Under the pieces are notes generated by a model. It saw only the letters and a program-made list of their open reading frames with translations, did no database searches and was not told the DNA's origin. The position numbers and the translations under genes were made by a program. Shown here one piece after another: positions 43,640-52,677 of a DNA stretch of 64,000 bases. Numbering within the stretch: the stretch's first letter is position 1; each line of letters starts with the position of its first letter. The DNA is from Pseudoclavibacter sp. AY1F1 (GTDB taxonomy: Bacteria > Actinomycetota > Actinomycetes > Actinomycetales > Microbacteriaceae), in NCBI RefSeq assembly GCF_002931075.1, contig NZ_PSTQ01000011.1, positions 1 through 64,000 of the forward strand, in the 5' to 3' direction.

Positions 43640-45137
43640 CGCGACAACACGACAGGTGCGCACCTACGGAAACTGGCGCAGACCGACCTCAGCGGGGCTT
43701 CTCGGCCTCGGCTCGGTCGGCACGGCACTCCTGCTGGTCGGGCTGGTGCTCGTTGTCGTCGCCGTCATGATCTCCGGCATCGTCTCGGCCCTGGTCGTCG
43801 CCACCGTCATCGGCATCGCGCTGCTGCTCCTCGTCGTGCGAGATGCGCATGGGAAGAACGCGCTCGCGCGCATCGCGGCGCGCTCTGGGTGGGCACTGGC
43901 TCGAGCCAGGGGACAGGCGAGCTACCGCTCCGGCCCGATCGGCCGAGTACCGTGGGCGACGTTCCAGCTCCCCGGAATCGCGGCGCCGACCAGGCTCAGC
44001 GAGCACAGCGACTCGCACGGGCGCCCATTCGCCCTCCTCCTCACCCCCGCGGTCGGCAGCTACACCGTCGTCTTCGGAACGGAACCGGATGGCGCTGCGC
44101 TCGTAGACCAGGAGCAGATCGACTCGTGGGTGGCGGAATGGGGCCACTGGCTCTCGAGCCTCGGAGACGAGCAGGGGATCGAAGCGGCGTCGGTGACGAT
44201 CGAGACCGCGCCAGACTCGGGCACGCGCCTCAGACGGGAAGTCGCCATGAACCTCGACCCGAACGCGCCAGCCTTCGCGCGTGCCGTGCTCGACGAGACT
44301 GTCGCCGACTACCCGGAGGGCTCCTCCACGGTGAAGGCCTTCGTCGCGCTCACCTTCCAAGGAGCGCTCAGAGCCGGTGGGCGGCGGCGGGCGCCCGACG
44401 AGATGGCACGCGAGCTCGCGGCGCGCCTGCCTGGCCTCACCGCCGGGCTCCAGGCGACGGGCGCCGGAGCCGCCCAACCGCTCACGGCGCAGGAGGTGTG
44501 CGAGATCGTTCGGGTCGCCTACGACCCGGCCGTGGCCGCGCTCATCGACGAGGCACACGCGGCGGGCGAGACCCCCGAGCTCAGTTGGAGTGACGTGGGC
44601 CCGGCCGCGGCACGAGCCAGTTGGGACGGCTACCGACACGACTCGGCCTACTCGACGACGTGGGCAATGACCGTCGCGCCACGAGGCAGCGTGCAGTCGA
44701 GCGTGCTCGCCCGGTTGCTCGCCCCGCACCGCGACATCGCCCGCAAACGGGTGACGCTGCTGTACCGGCCCATCGACGCGGCCCGGGCGGCGGCGCTCGT
44801 CGAAGCCGACCTCAGCGCGGCGCAGTTCCGGCAGACCTCGAGTTCGAAGCCGGCCGCGCGCGACACCCTCGCCGTTCGTGCAGCAGCGGCGACCGCGAGC
44901 GAGGAGGCATCCGGCGCTGGCCTCATCAACTTCGGGGCGCTCGTCACGGCGACCGTGCTCCACGCGGAACACGAGCTCGACGCGCGAGCCGCGGTCGACA
45001 ACCTCGCCGCGACGGCACGGCTTCGGCTGAGGCCCGTCTACGGATCCCAGGACTCGGCCTTCGCCGCGGCGCTGCCGCTCGGCCTCGTCCTCAGCAAGCA
45101 CCTCCGGGTGCCGAGCGAACTGCGAGAAAAACTATGA
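43629..45137 (+). CDS. SCO6880-family conjugation-associated protein
   Basis: A 502-aa protein of the actinobacterial SCO6880 type. The N-terminal two hydrophobic segments (about 22-70) sit ahead of a large cytosolic part with the pattern QEQIDSWVAEWGHWLSSLGD, AVLDETVADYPEG and ELSWSDVGPAAARASWDGYRHDS. That phrase and length are the family hallmarks. Its function is not known, but it is linked to VirB4-like ATPases in plasmids and integrative elements. The start is GTG 43629 within the previous gene; the stop overlaps the ATPase (ATGA). Confidence 0.88.
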   Translation: MVDSATTRQVRTYGNWRRPTSAGLLGLGSVGTALLLVGLVLVVVAVMISGIVSALVVATVIGIALLLLVVRDAHGKNALARIAARSGWALARARGQASYRSGPIGRVPWATFQLPGIAAPTRLSEHSDSHGRPFALLLTPAVGSYTVVFGTEPDGAALVDQEQIDSWVAEWGHWLSSLGDEQGIEAASVTIETAPDSGTRLRREVAMNLDPNAPAFARAVLDETVADYPEGSSTVKAFVALTFQGALRAGGRRRAPDEMARELAARLPGLTAGLQATGAGAAQPLTAQEVCEIVRVAYDPAVAALIDEAHAAGETPELSWSDVGPAAARASWDGYRHDSAYSTTWAMTVAPRGSVQSSVLARLLAPHRDIARKRVTLLYRPIDAARAAALVEADLSAAQFRQTSSSKPAARDTLAVRAAAATASEEASGAGLINFGALVTATVLHAEHELDARAAVDNLAATARLRLRPVYGSQDSAFAAALPLGLVLSKHLRVPSELREKL

Positions 45138-46696
45138 AACGAGCACGCCGACAGGCCGCGAGACCACGCAAGCCGACGCAGGCGCCGGCCCCCGAGCGGC
45201 CAGGGATGCGCGGCTGGGGCGGAATCGGCCGGGGCGCATCCACCTACGTCCAAGCACCAGACGAGTGGCGGGGCACGACCGTCCAGGTGTGCGGGCTCTG
45301 GCCCTTCGCGGTCGGCACGGGCACGCCCATGATCGGGGTCCCGCTCGGCCGGCACACCCAGACGGGCGCGACGCTGTGCTGCGACCCCATCTCGTGGTTC
45401 CAACGGGCGAAGCTCATCAGCAACCCGTCGGCGTTCATCCTCGGCAAACCGGGGCTCGGCAAGTCGTCACTTGTGCGCCGCATGGCCACGGGGCTCGCGG
45501 GCTACGGCGTCATGCCGCTGGTGCTCGGCGACCTCAAACCCGACCACGTCGACATGATCACGGCGCTCGGCGGGCAGGTCATCTCGCTTGGGCGAGGGCG
45601 CGGATACCTCAACGTGCTCGACCCGGGCGAGGCGACTGCCGCCGCGAAGACGCTCAGGGAGCACGGCTTCACCGCCGAGGCCGGCCAAGTCCTCGCCGAC
45701 GCGCACGGTCGTAGGCACACGATGGTGTCAGCCCTCCTCACGATCATGCGCCTCCAGCCGCCGAGCGACCGCGAGGAGACCATCATCGACCGCGCGCTCA
45801 AGTGGCTCGACGAGCACTACGACGGGGTGCCCGTGCTCGGCGACCTTCTTGAGGTCGTGCAGGCCGGACCACCGGAAGTGCGCGCGGCTGCCCTCGATCG
45901 CGGCGACGACAGCAGGTACAAGGCCATCACGGAAGACCTCGAAGCGTCGCTCATCGGGCTCGTCGGAGGCGGTCGCCTCGGCGAGACCTTCTCCAGGCAC
46001 ACCACGAACCCGATGCGCCGCGACGCTCCCGTCGTGTACGACGTCTCCTCGATCGACGACTCCGACGTCGACCTGCAAGCTGCCGCGCTCCTCGCGTGCT
46101 GGTCCGCAGGGTTCGGCACCGTCAACGTCGCGAACGCGCTCGCGGACGCGGGGCTCGAGCCCCGGCGGCACTACTTCGTCATCCTCGATGAGCTCTGGCG
46201 AGCGCTGCGCGCGGGGAAAGGCATGGTCGACCGAGTCGACGCCCTCACTCGTCTCAACCGGCAGCGAGGCGTCGGCATGGCCATGATCTCCCACACCATG
46301 AGCGACCTGCTTGCGCTGCCCACGGAGTCGGAGCGGATGAAGGCGAAAGGTTTCGTGGAACGAGCGGGCATGGTCATCTGCGGCGGGCTGCCAGGGGCGG
46401 AGATGCGGCGCCTCACCTCCGCCGTCCCGCTGTCGCTTGCAGAGCAGGAGCTCCTCATCGGCTGGCAGGACCCGCCAGCCTGGGACCCCACGAGCGGCCG
46501 CGAGGCCGAACCACCCGGGCGGGGCAAGTTCCTCGTCAAGGTCGGTGGCAGGCCGGGCATCCCGATCGACGTGCAGCTCACGGCAGCAGAAGCGAGCATC
46601 AACGACACCAACAAGCTCTGGCATGAGTCGAGCCGCGTGTCCGCCTACGCACCAGAACCGACGATCAACACCGACGCTGGCCGGGAGCAGCGATGA
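45134..46696 (+). CDS. VirB4-like conjugation ATPase
   Basis: A 520-aa cytosolic ATPase of the TraC/VirB4 class. Walker A is LGKPGLGKSSLVRRM (about residue 105), Walker B is YFVILDELWR and a sensor-like QRGVGMAMISHTMSDL follows. The N-terminal segment PMIGVPLGRHTQTGATLCCDPISWF is the family lead. It lacks the large N-terminal part of proteobacterial VirB4, which the SCO6880 protein beside it may supply. Its start and stop overlap both neighbours (ATGA each), so these genes are translated together. Confidence 0.9.
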   Translation: MKRARRQAARPRKPTQAPAPERPGMRGWGGIGRGASTYVQAPDEWRGTTVQVCGLWPFAVGTGTPMIGVPLGRHTQTGATLCCDPISWFQRAKLISNPSAFILGKPGLGKSSLVRRMATGLAGYGVMPLVLGDLKPDHVDMITALGGQVISLGRGRGYLNVLDPGEATAAAKTLREHGFTAEAGQVLADAHGRRHTMVSALLTIMRLQPPSDREETIIDRALKWLDEHYDGVPVLGDLLEVVQAGPPEVRAAALDRGDDSRYKAITEDLEASLIGLVGGGRLGETFSRHTTNPMRRDAPVVYDVSSIDDSDVDLQAAALLACWSAGFGTVNVANALADAGLEPRRHYFVILDELWRALRAGKGMVDRVDALTRLNRQRGVGMAMISHTMSDLLALPTESERMKAKGFVERAGMVICGGLPGAEMRRLTSAVPLSLAEQELLIGWQDPPAWDPTSGREAEPPGRGKFLVKVGGRPGIPIDVQLTAAEASINDTNKLWHESSRVSAYAPEPTINTDAGREQR

Positions 46697-48453
46697 GCGC
46701 CCCACGGAAGCGTGGCCCCGGTGGACTAGCCGCAGAAGCTCTGCTGCTCTGGGTCGCGCTCGGCACCGCCGTCATCGGCATCGGCGGGGTCAACCTCTGC
46801 GTGAGGCTCGCCGCCGAGCTGGAGAGGGCAAGCCCGGCGCTACCCGACGACGCCTTCGCGTTGTTCTTCGCAGTCCTGCGGGGGAGCATCCATTGGAGCT
46901 CGACCGCGTCTCTGCTCGCGGTAGTTCTTGGTGCTGGCCTCGCACTCGCTGCCGTGGCCATCGTCCTGACCGTCCGCGGGCGTCGAACAGGACACCGCAG
47001 ACTCGACCGAGCGGCGACCATGCTGGGTCACGGGAAGGAAATCGCGTCCATCGGCGCTCGCGGGGCACGCACCAGCAGCCAGCGCCTCGGAGTCGAAGGG
47101 CCCATCGGCGTGCAGCTCGGCACGAGCATTCCCGGCGGCTCACCCGTCTACGGCGGGTGGGAGGACATGCAGATCAACGTCAGCGGACCGCGCACCGGCA
47201 AGTCGACCGCCTTCGCTATCCCCGCCATCGTAGAGGCGCCTGGGGCGGTTATCGTCACCTCCAACAAGCGCGACGTCCTGGATGCGACCCGGGGCATGCG
47301 CGCCGCCTCGGGTCGTGTGTGGGTGTTCGACCCGCAGGCCGTGGCAGGCGAGGGCCCCGCCTGGTGGTGGGATCCCCTGAGTTATGTGACCGACGAGATC
47401 CAGGCTGGCAAGCTCGCCGACCACTTCGCGAGCGGTTCGAGAGAACCAGGTGCCAGGTCCGACGCGTTCTTCGACCCCGCTGCCAAGGACCTCCTCGCGG
47501 CGCTCCTGCTTGCCGGCGCGCTCGCGGGCAAGCCCATCACGGAGGTGTACCGGTGGGTGACCAGGCCGGGCGACGACGAGGCCGTCGGCATCCTGCAGGA
47601 CGCCGGATACCGTCTCGTCGCCGACCAGCTCGAAGGTGTCATCGGCGCCCCGGAACGGCAACGCGGCGGCATCTACGGCACCGCCCAGCAGATGGCCTCG
47701 TGCTTGACCAGCAGGGCACTCGCGCCATGGATCACCCCGGCAGCGGACCGTGACGCTCGGCCGCAGTTCGACCCCCACGAGTTCGTGCGTGGCACGGACA
47801 CGCTCTACTCACTCTCCCGCGAGGGGCAGGGAACCGCCGGTCCGCTTGTCACCGCACTCACCGTCGCCGTGGCCGAGGCGGCCGAGGAGCTGGCGTCCGC
47901 TTCGCCGTCCGGGCGGCTCAAGCGTCCGCTGCTCGGCGTCCTCGACGAGGCCGCGAACGTCTGCCGCTGGCGCAACCTCCCCGACCTCTACAGCCACTAC
48001 GGCTCGAGAGGCATCGTGCTCATCACCATCCTGCAGTCCTGGTCGCAGGGCGTCGAGGTCTGGGGCGAGGGCGGCATGCGCAAGCTGTGGTCGGCGGCGA
48101 ACATCAAGGTCTACGGCGGCGGCGTGAGCGAAGCCGCGTTCCTCGACGAGCTCTCGAAACTCGTCGGCGACCACGACCGCGAGCTCTCCTCGCTGAGCTA
48201 CGGACGAGGCCACAGAACCGTCTCGAAACAACTCCACCGGGAACGGATCCTCGACGTGGCCGAACTCGCAGCCCTCCCGCGTGGGCGCGCGCTTGTGCTC
48301 GCATCCGGATGCCGCCCGACCCTCATCAAGACCAGGGCGTGGATGCAGGGGCCGTACGCAACGCGCATCCGCGCGTCCCTCGCGGACCACGGGCCAGGCA
48401 GGGGCGACGGGCCCGAACAGGAGTCGCCCGCGCCGGAGAGGGCACCGCGATGA
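46693..48453 (+). CDS. Type IV coupling protein (VirD4/TcpA-like)
   Basis: A 586-aa membrane ATPase that normally docks DNA-protein cargo onto the channel. Two hydrophobic segments (about 15-35 and 72-95) precede a P-loop NVSGPRTGKSTAFAIPAIVE. The conserved VWVFDPQ and Walker B GVLDEAANVCRWRNLPDLYSHYGSRG follow, with a TraM/TraG-type C-terminus. It is the energy and specificity component of the locus; the absence of a relaxase gene leaves the cargo unknown. ATGA overlaps at both ends. Confidence 0.9.
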   Translation: MSAPRKRGPGGLAAEALLLWVALGTAVIGIGGVNLCVRLAAELERASPALPDDAFALFFAVLRGSIHWSSTASLLAVVLGAGLALAAVAIVLTVRGRRTGHRRLDRAATMLGHGKEIASIGARGARTSSQRLGVEGPIGVQLGTSIPGGSPVYGGWEDMQINVSGPRTGKSTAFAIPAIVEAPGAVIVTSNKRDVLDATRGMRAASGRVWVFDPQAVAGEGPAWWWDPLSYVTDEIQAGKLADHFASGSREPGARSDAFFDPAAKDLLAALLLAGALAGKPITEVYRWVTRPGDDEAVGILQDAGYRLVADQLEGVIGAPERQRGGIYGTAQQMASCLTSRALAPWITPAADRDARPQFDPHEFVRGTDTLYSLSREGQGTAGPLVTALTVAVAEAAEELASASPSGRLKRPLLGVLDEAANVCRWRNLPDLYSHYGSRGIVLITILQSWSQGVEVWGEGGMRKLWSAANIKVYGGGVSEAAFLDELSKLVGDHDRELSSLSYGRGHRTVSKQLHRERILDVAELAALPRGRALVLASGCRPTLIKTRAWMQGPYATRIRASLADHGPGRGDGPEQESPAPERAPR

Positions 48454-48839
48454 TCGCGGAAGGCGCTCCGACAAGCGCCGACGATGCTTCGTCGCGTCAG
48501 TTCGAGTGCCTCGACGACTTCGTCCGAAAGTTCGTCGGCCGTTCCTGCGCACGCCGAGTGGATGGACGCACGCGCGTCTGGTCGGCCCGCTGGTGGGACT
48601 CACCGGAGGCCGTACTACGCCTCGGCGGGCTCTGGGAGGCGTGGGAGGAACTGAAGGACGTGCCAGGCGGCGCTTCGCTCTGGTTCCGAGATCACGCCGA
48701 CTACCACCTTGCGGTGCTCTTCAGCCCGGACGGGCCGTTCGAGTCGAGCCCGGACGTGCGCGACAGCACGAGCCGCCGCGGCGACGACCTGCCATGCGCG
48801 CCGCCCCCGCCCGGCCACGAGGTGACGCGACGCGGCTGA
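48450..48839 (+). CDS. DUF4913 protein
   Basis: A 129-aa protein of the DUF4913 type, seen only in actinobacterial conjugation or plasmid loci. Key pattern: WSARWWDSPEAVLRLGGLWEAWEELKDVPGGASLWFRDHADYHLAVLFSPDGPF (positions about 45-98), with conserved aromatic residues. Function unknown. ATG overlaps the coupling-protein stop (ATGA), so it is the last gene of the plus-strand operon. Confidence 0.85.
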   Translation: MIAEGAPTSADDASSRQFECLDDFVRKFVGRSCARRVDGRTRVWSARWWDSPEAVLRLGGLWEAWEELKDVPGGASLWFRDHADYHLAVLFSPDGPFESSPDVRDSTSRRGDDLPCAPPPPGHEVTRRG

Positions 48840-48909
48840 GTCGCACTGGGCAGTGCGTCTGTCTGGCAATACCCATTGCCTGCATACGTCTAGAGGGGTG
48901 GACAAGGTT

Positions 48910-49097
48910 GTGCAACGATCAGACTTGATGAAAAGACTTCGCCGCCAGGAGGGAACGAGGCGTCAATGGTGCTGGTTGAAGGTGCAAAACACACCAAAGT
49001 CGTCATCGGCGAGGCCAGGACCGTGGTGCCGAGGCACAGCGAGATCAACGAGCGGACCGCAAGAGCAATCTTGAGGCAGATGGGAGTCCAACGATGA
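48910..49097 (+). pseudogene. hicA: HicA-type toxin gene, frameshifted
   Basis: The GTG at 48910 opens QRSDLMKRLRRQEGTRRQW, a HicA N-terminus. The rest (VEGAKHTKVVIGEARTVVPR, then ILRQMG) is in another frame and begins with ATG 48966. One added G near 48967-48969 would give a normal 62-aa HicA mRNA-interferase, with the catalytic His in GAKHTK. As sequenced only a 43-aa fragment could be made. Its stop overlaps hicB (ATGA), the usual order. Confidence 0.75.
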
Positions 49098-49468
49098 ACG
49101 TGACCGCAAGGGCGACTCGCTCCGGACAATGGTGGGCCGTGGAAGTGCCTGAGGTGCTCGGGCTGTTCACTCAGGTCAAGCGTCTTGAACACGTCGCGGC
49201 CCAGGTCGCGGATGCGGTCGAGGTCCTCGAAGGCATTTCAGCCAGTTCAGTCCGTGTAGCTGTTCTCCCGGTTCTGGACGCTGACGTGAACGACGTTGTA
49301 CACGACGCCAGGGACGCGGCAACGACTGCGGCGGAGGCCCAATCCATTGCGTCGCACAGCATGCGGTCTGCGGTCGCACGACTCCGCGACGAGCACCTCA
49401 CCATGCGGGACATCGCAACCGTGCTCGGCATCAGTCATCAGCGCGTCTCGCAGCTCGCACGTTCATAG
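49094..49468 (+). CDS. hicB: HicB-family antitoxin with C-terminal HTH
   Basis: A 124-aa protein. The N-terminal HicB fold is degenerate: SGQWWAVEVPEVLGLFTQVKRLEHVAAQVADAV (about 10-42) resembles the antitoxin core. The C-terminus is a helix-turn-helix, LTMRDIATVLGISHQRVSQLARS, of the sigma-region 4-like type, fit for autorepression. ATG overlaps the hicA stop, so antitoxin follows toxin as is usual. With the toxin frameshifted, this antitoxin may be an orphan. Confidence 0.8.
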   Translation: MNVTARATRSGQWWAVEVPEVLGLFTQVKRLEHVAAQVADAVEVLEGISASSVRVAVLPVLDADVNDVVHDARDAATTAAEAQSIASHSMRSAVARLRDEHLTMRDIATVLGISHQRVSQLARS

Positions 49469-49521
49469 TCCGGCCGCGAGGCGACCCGACTTCGCAGCGT
49501 GAACGCGTGGCCACACGCAAC

Positions 49522-49553
49522 AGAGCCGCCCGCGATCGCTCGCGGACGGCTCT
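49522..49553. terminator. Hairpin after hicB
   Basis: AGAGCCG and CGGCTCT close a stem that continues with CCGCGA/TCGCGG, 54 bp after the hicB stop. It is a good intrinsic hairpin though no T-run follows. Confidence 0.6.
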
Positions 49554-49620
49554 GAGCCGCTAACTCACGAGTGCTCCGGCAGCTATCAGGATTTCAAGTA
49601 CGGCACCGCTAGGCGGCGTC

Positions 49621-51121
49621 TTACATTGTTGCGCGGCTAGACGATACGTCAACCTCGGTAAGTTCACGCATCTCGCCTGTAGATCTGAGCTTCTGGGTCC
49701 TAGTGGCGATGGCGCGCTGGTCTACCCCAGAGTTGTTGTCCCATACAACCAATGTGGGGATGCCGAAGGCGTCGAGGACACTATGGGCAAGAAAAAGGTC
49801 CGACTTACCTCGGACGGTTGCGGTCGTCACGCCGATGACATCGAAGTCGCGCAGGTGTGAGCTCGCCCCGTGAATGATGGCGGCATCGTCAGCGCCTTCG
49901 CATAAGTCCACAGCCGAGGCAAAAGGGCCTCGCGGAGATCCTGCAAGATCAGCTTCGACCACCGACCGCTGACATTCCAGGTTGAAGACATCTGGGGTGA
50001 GACTCGATCGGCAATAGTCTGACGATCCGTCGAAGAAACGGTGAACGTACCCTCCGCGTCTCTCGTGACGCGGCGGACTTCGTGAAACTCGTACGGGTCG
50101 ACGAAATAGAGGCTGTGAGTAGCGTAGGCGACTTGGAGGCGACGCTCGTTCTCTGTAGCCAGACGACGGAGTACCGACGCGAACGCTCTTGCCTGTGTCG
50201 GGTGCTGGAAGAGTTCAGGCTCCTCGATGGCCAGAAAGAGTGTCCCGTCTGACGAGCTAGCTGCTGAGTGCTTTGCCAGTACTTGCAGGCTCGCGACTAG
50301 AACGGCTCGCTGAAACCGTGCCCCTGGTTTCCCAGAGCTGTTTCGACGATGCGGTCTAGGACCTTCACGTCAACGCGGGCTCGAGGTGGCGTGTAAGTCG
50401 ATCCTTGCGGTTTGAGGACGAGACGTCGACCGACCGTGAACATACCGATACTCGATGACAGTTCATCAGACAAGGTCTCGAGTTTTGGACCGAGGTGCTG
50501 GGCATTGATCTCGTCGTGTTTGTTCGTCACCTCCTCAGCCAAGGCTTCAAGCGCATCTTCGGCAGCCTTCCGATCCAGTGCGCGTGACAGGATCTCGCCG
50601 ATGATGGTCTTGCTGGAATCCTCGGCCTCGTCGTTTGCTCGGAGGTCCGCATCCACGAAAATGAAGTTGAAGATGCGAGCAATCGCACCTTGGCCGGCAA
50701 AACCGAACATTTGTGAGTCAGACGTATATACCGTCTCCAGGCGTTCGGGGTGCTCCACTTCCCAGGACGCAAGCGCTGCCAGGATGGCGGGCTTCGTTGA
50801 TGCGGCTCCACTGGCGCCGAAGTGTGAAGGTCTCAGACTGAGGCGGTGCGTAGCGGGGGTGAGCACCTCGCGGTCGGTGTCACTCAGATCCCTAAATTCG
50901 ACCGTGACCTCGATAGTACGGCCGGTCGCCTTCGTCGTTCCGCCGAAGCAGTCGCTCGCGGATAGGCTTTCCTTCGCACCATTGAACAGCTAATCAGGGG
51001 CGCGAAGAACGGTGGATTTCCCGGCCCCGTTGGGGCCGATGAAGCTCGTGATTTCATTGAAATCAATCGTCGCTTCCTCGATGCAACGGAAATTTTTTAC
51101 GCCGATGCGGTTTATTTGCAC
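49621..51121 (-). pseudogene. OLD-family ATP-dependent nuclease, degraded
   Basis: Fragments of an OLD-type ABC-ATPase/TOPRIM nuclease are in order on the minus strand. The N-terminus from GTG 51121 (VKNFRCIEEATIDFNEITSF, Walker A GPNGAGKSTVLRA) is cut by an in-frame TAG at 50990-50992, where the family has Trp. The frame continues to 50297 (VETALGNQGHGF) and then shifts by one base near 50310. It shows Walker B FLAIEEPELFQHP and the ATHSLYF motif and shifts again near 50000 to a TOPRIM part (LCEGADDAAII, TLVVWDNNSG). The C-terminus is truncated. It is a decayed phage-defence or repair gene, and this stretch is less GC-rich than its neighbours. Confidence 0.85.
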
Positions 51122-51198
51122 TGGTTCCCCCGGCTCTTATGTAACACGGTACCGCTATTCGTGAATCTAGCGCAGTCATGCCGGGGGTATCGAACGAA

Positions 51199-51238
51199 AA
51201 TGCCCCTCAGGGCACCGATGTGGCATCTGAAGGGCATT
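51199..51238 (-). terminator. Terminator of aspS
   Basis: On the minus strand AATGCCCTTCAG pairs with CTGAGGGGCATT (one G-U pair), followed by a T-rich stretch (TTTTCG). It lies 12 bp past the aspS stop. Confidence 0.8.
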
Positions 51239-51249
51239 CAGGAAAGGGC

Positions 51250-52560
51250 TTACGGCTGCAGGCGGTTCGGGCCGCGGAACAGGTACGTGACCTCGCGAAG
51301 CGTCGTCTGGTGCAGCATGAGCATCAGGATGCGCGCAAAGCCCATGCCGAACCCACCGTGGGGCGGTGCGCCGTAGCGGAAGAAGTCGAGGTAGAAGCCG
51401 AGCTCGTCGACCTCCATGCCCTTCTGCTTCGCCTGCTCCTCGAGCACGTCCACACGGTGCTCACGCTGGGCGCCCGTCGAGATCTCGACGCCGTTCCAGA
51501 TGAGGTCGTAGCTCTTCGTGAGCGACTCGTCGCCCTCGTGACGCATGTGGTAGAACGGGCGGATCGACGCGGGGTAGTCCGTGAGGAACACGAATTCGTG
51601 ACCGAACGTCTCCTGCACGTGGGCCGCGATCTGACGCTCGCCCTCGGGGTCGAGGTCGAGGTCGTTGCGCTCCAGCTTGTGGCCACGCGCCTCGACGATC
51701 TCGCGCGCCTCGAGCAGCGGGATACGCGGGAACGGCGACGATGGAACGACGATGTCGACGTCGAAGAGCGCCTTGATCTCCTCGCCGTGCGCATCCTTGA
51801 CCGCCTGCAGGCCGGCAACCATGAGCTGCTCCTGCATCTGCATGACGTCCTCGTGCGACTCGATCCAGCTCACCTCGGCGTCGATGCCGGTGAACTCGGT
51901 CGCGTGGCGCGACGTGAACGACGGGTCGGCGCGGAACACTGGCCCGATCTCGAAGATCTTCCCGAGGCCGGAGCTCATCGCCATCTGCTTGAAGAACTGC
52001 GGGCTCTGCGCGAGGTAGGCGCTCGTCTCGAAGTAGTCGACCTTGAAGAGCTCCGCCTTCGACTCGGAAGCCGATGCCATGAGCTTCGGCGTGAAGAGCT
52101 CGACGTAGCCGTTCTCGACCCAGTACGTGCGGAATGCGTGCGCAAACGTCGTCTGGATGCGGAAGATGAGGGCGTTGCGCGGGATGCGCAGGTCGAGGAA
52201 GCGCCAGTCGAGGCGCTTGTCGATCGACGTGTCCTCGGCGATGGGCGTCTCGGGGAGTGCGGCGGTCTCGACGACGATCTCGTCGACCTTGACCTCGAGC
52301 CCGCCGAGCTTGACGCGCTCGTCGGCCTTCTTCTGGCCGCGCACGGAGATGAAGCTGCCCTGTGCGAGCCCGGAGATCGTGTCGGAGATCGCCTCGCGGC
52401 CCTCGGCGCGCGGGTTCACGAGCTGGACGGCACCGCTCTCGTCACGAAGGACGACGAACTGCACCTTCTTCTGGTCTCGGACCGTATCGACCCACCCCTG
52501 CACAAGCACGGGGCCGTCTTCGAGCGTGGAAAGGGAGGAGATGAGGGCGCGATCAGTCAC
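51250..52560 (-). CDS. aspS: Aspartate-tRNA(Asn/Asp) ligase, archaeal type
   Basis: A 436-aa class IIb aminoacyl-tRNA synthetase. The N-terminal OB-fold anticodon domain contains VLVQGWVDTVRDQKKVQFVVLRD, and class II motifs 2 and 3 are FEIGPVFRADPSFTSRHATEF and GGFGMGFARILMLML. The length (about 430) and the ending LFRGPNRLQP match the archaeal or non-discriminating AspRS rather than the 590-aa bacterial type. Such enzymes charge tRNA-Asn with Asp for GatCAB to amidate. The start is GTG 52560; the long frame to 53388 is not like the family. Confidence 0.93.
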   Translation of the reverse strand: MTDRALISSLSTLEDGPVLVQGWVDTVRDQKKVQFVVLRDESGAVQLVNPRAEGREAISDTISGLAQGSFISVRGQKKADERVKLGGLEVKVDEIVVETAALPETPIAEDTSIDKRLDWRFLDLRIPRNALIFRIQTTFAHAFRTYWVENGYVELFTPKLMASASESKAELFKVDYFETSAYLAQSPQFFKQMAMSSGLGKIFEIGPVFRADPSFTSRHATEFTGIDAEVSWIESHEDVMQMQEQLMVAGLQAVKDAHGEEIKALFDVDIVVPSSPFPRIPLLEAREIVEARGHKLERNDLDLDPEGERQIAAHVQETFGHEFVFLTDYPASIRPFYHMRHEGDESLTKSYDLIWNGVEISTGAQREHRVDVLEEQAKQKGMEVDELGFYLDFFRYGAPPHGGFGMGFARILMLMLHQTTLREVTYLFRGPNRLQP

Positions 52561-52677
52561 CTCGCAAGGGTACCCGAGGCGCAGGCGCGTGCGAGCGGGA
52601 AGAGAACAAGGGACAGCTTGGGTCGCGGATGCGCATCCTGTGCCGCAGTGTCGGTGGCGGTTCGTAGACTGGTGCGC

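Noticed and set aside
48966-49097. A genuine 43-aa toxin starting at ATG 48966
   Set aside because: HicA N-terminal residues are present upstream in another frame, so a frameshifted full gene explains the sequence better than a short one.
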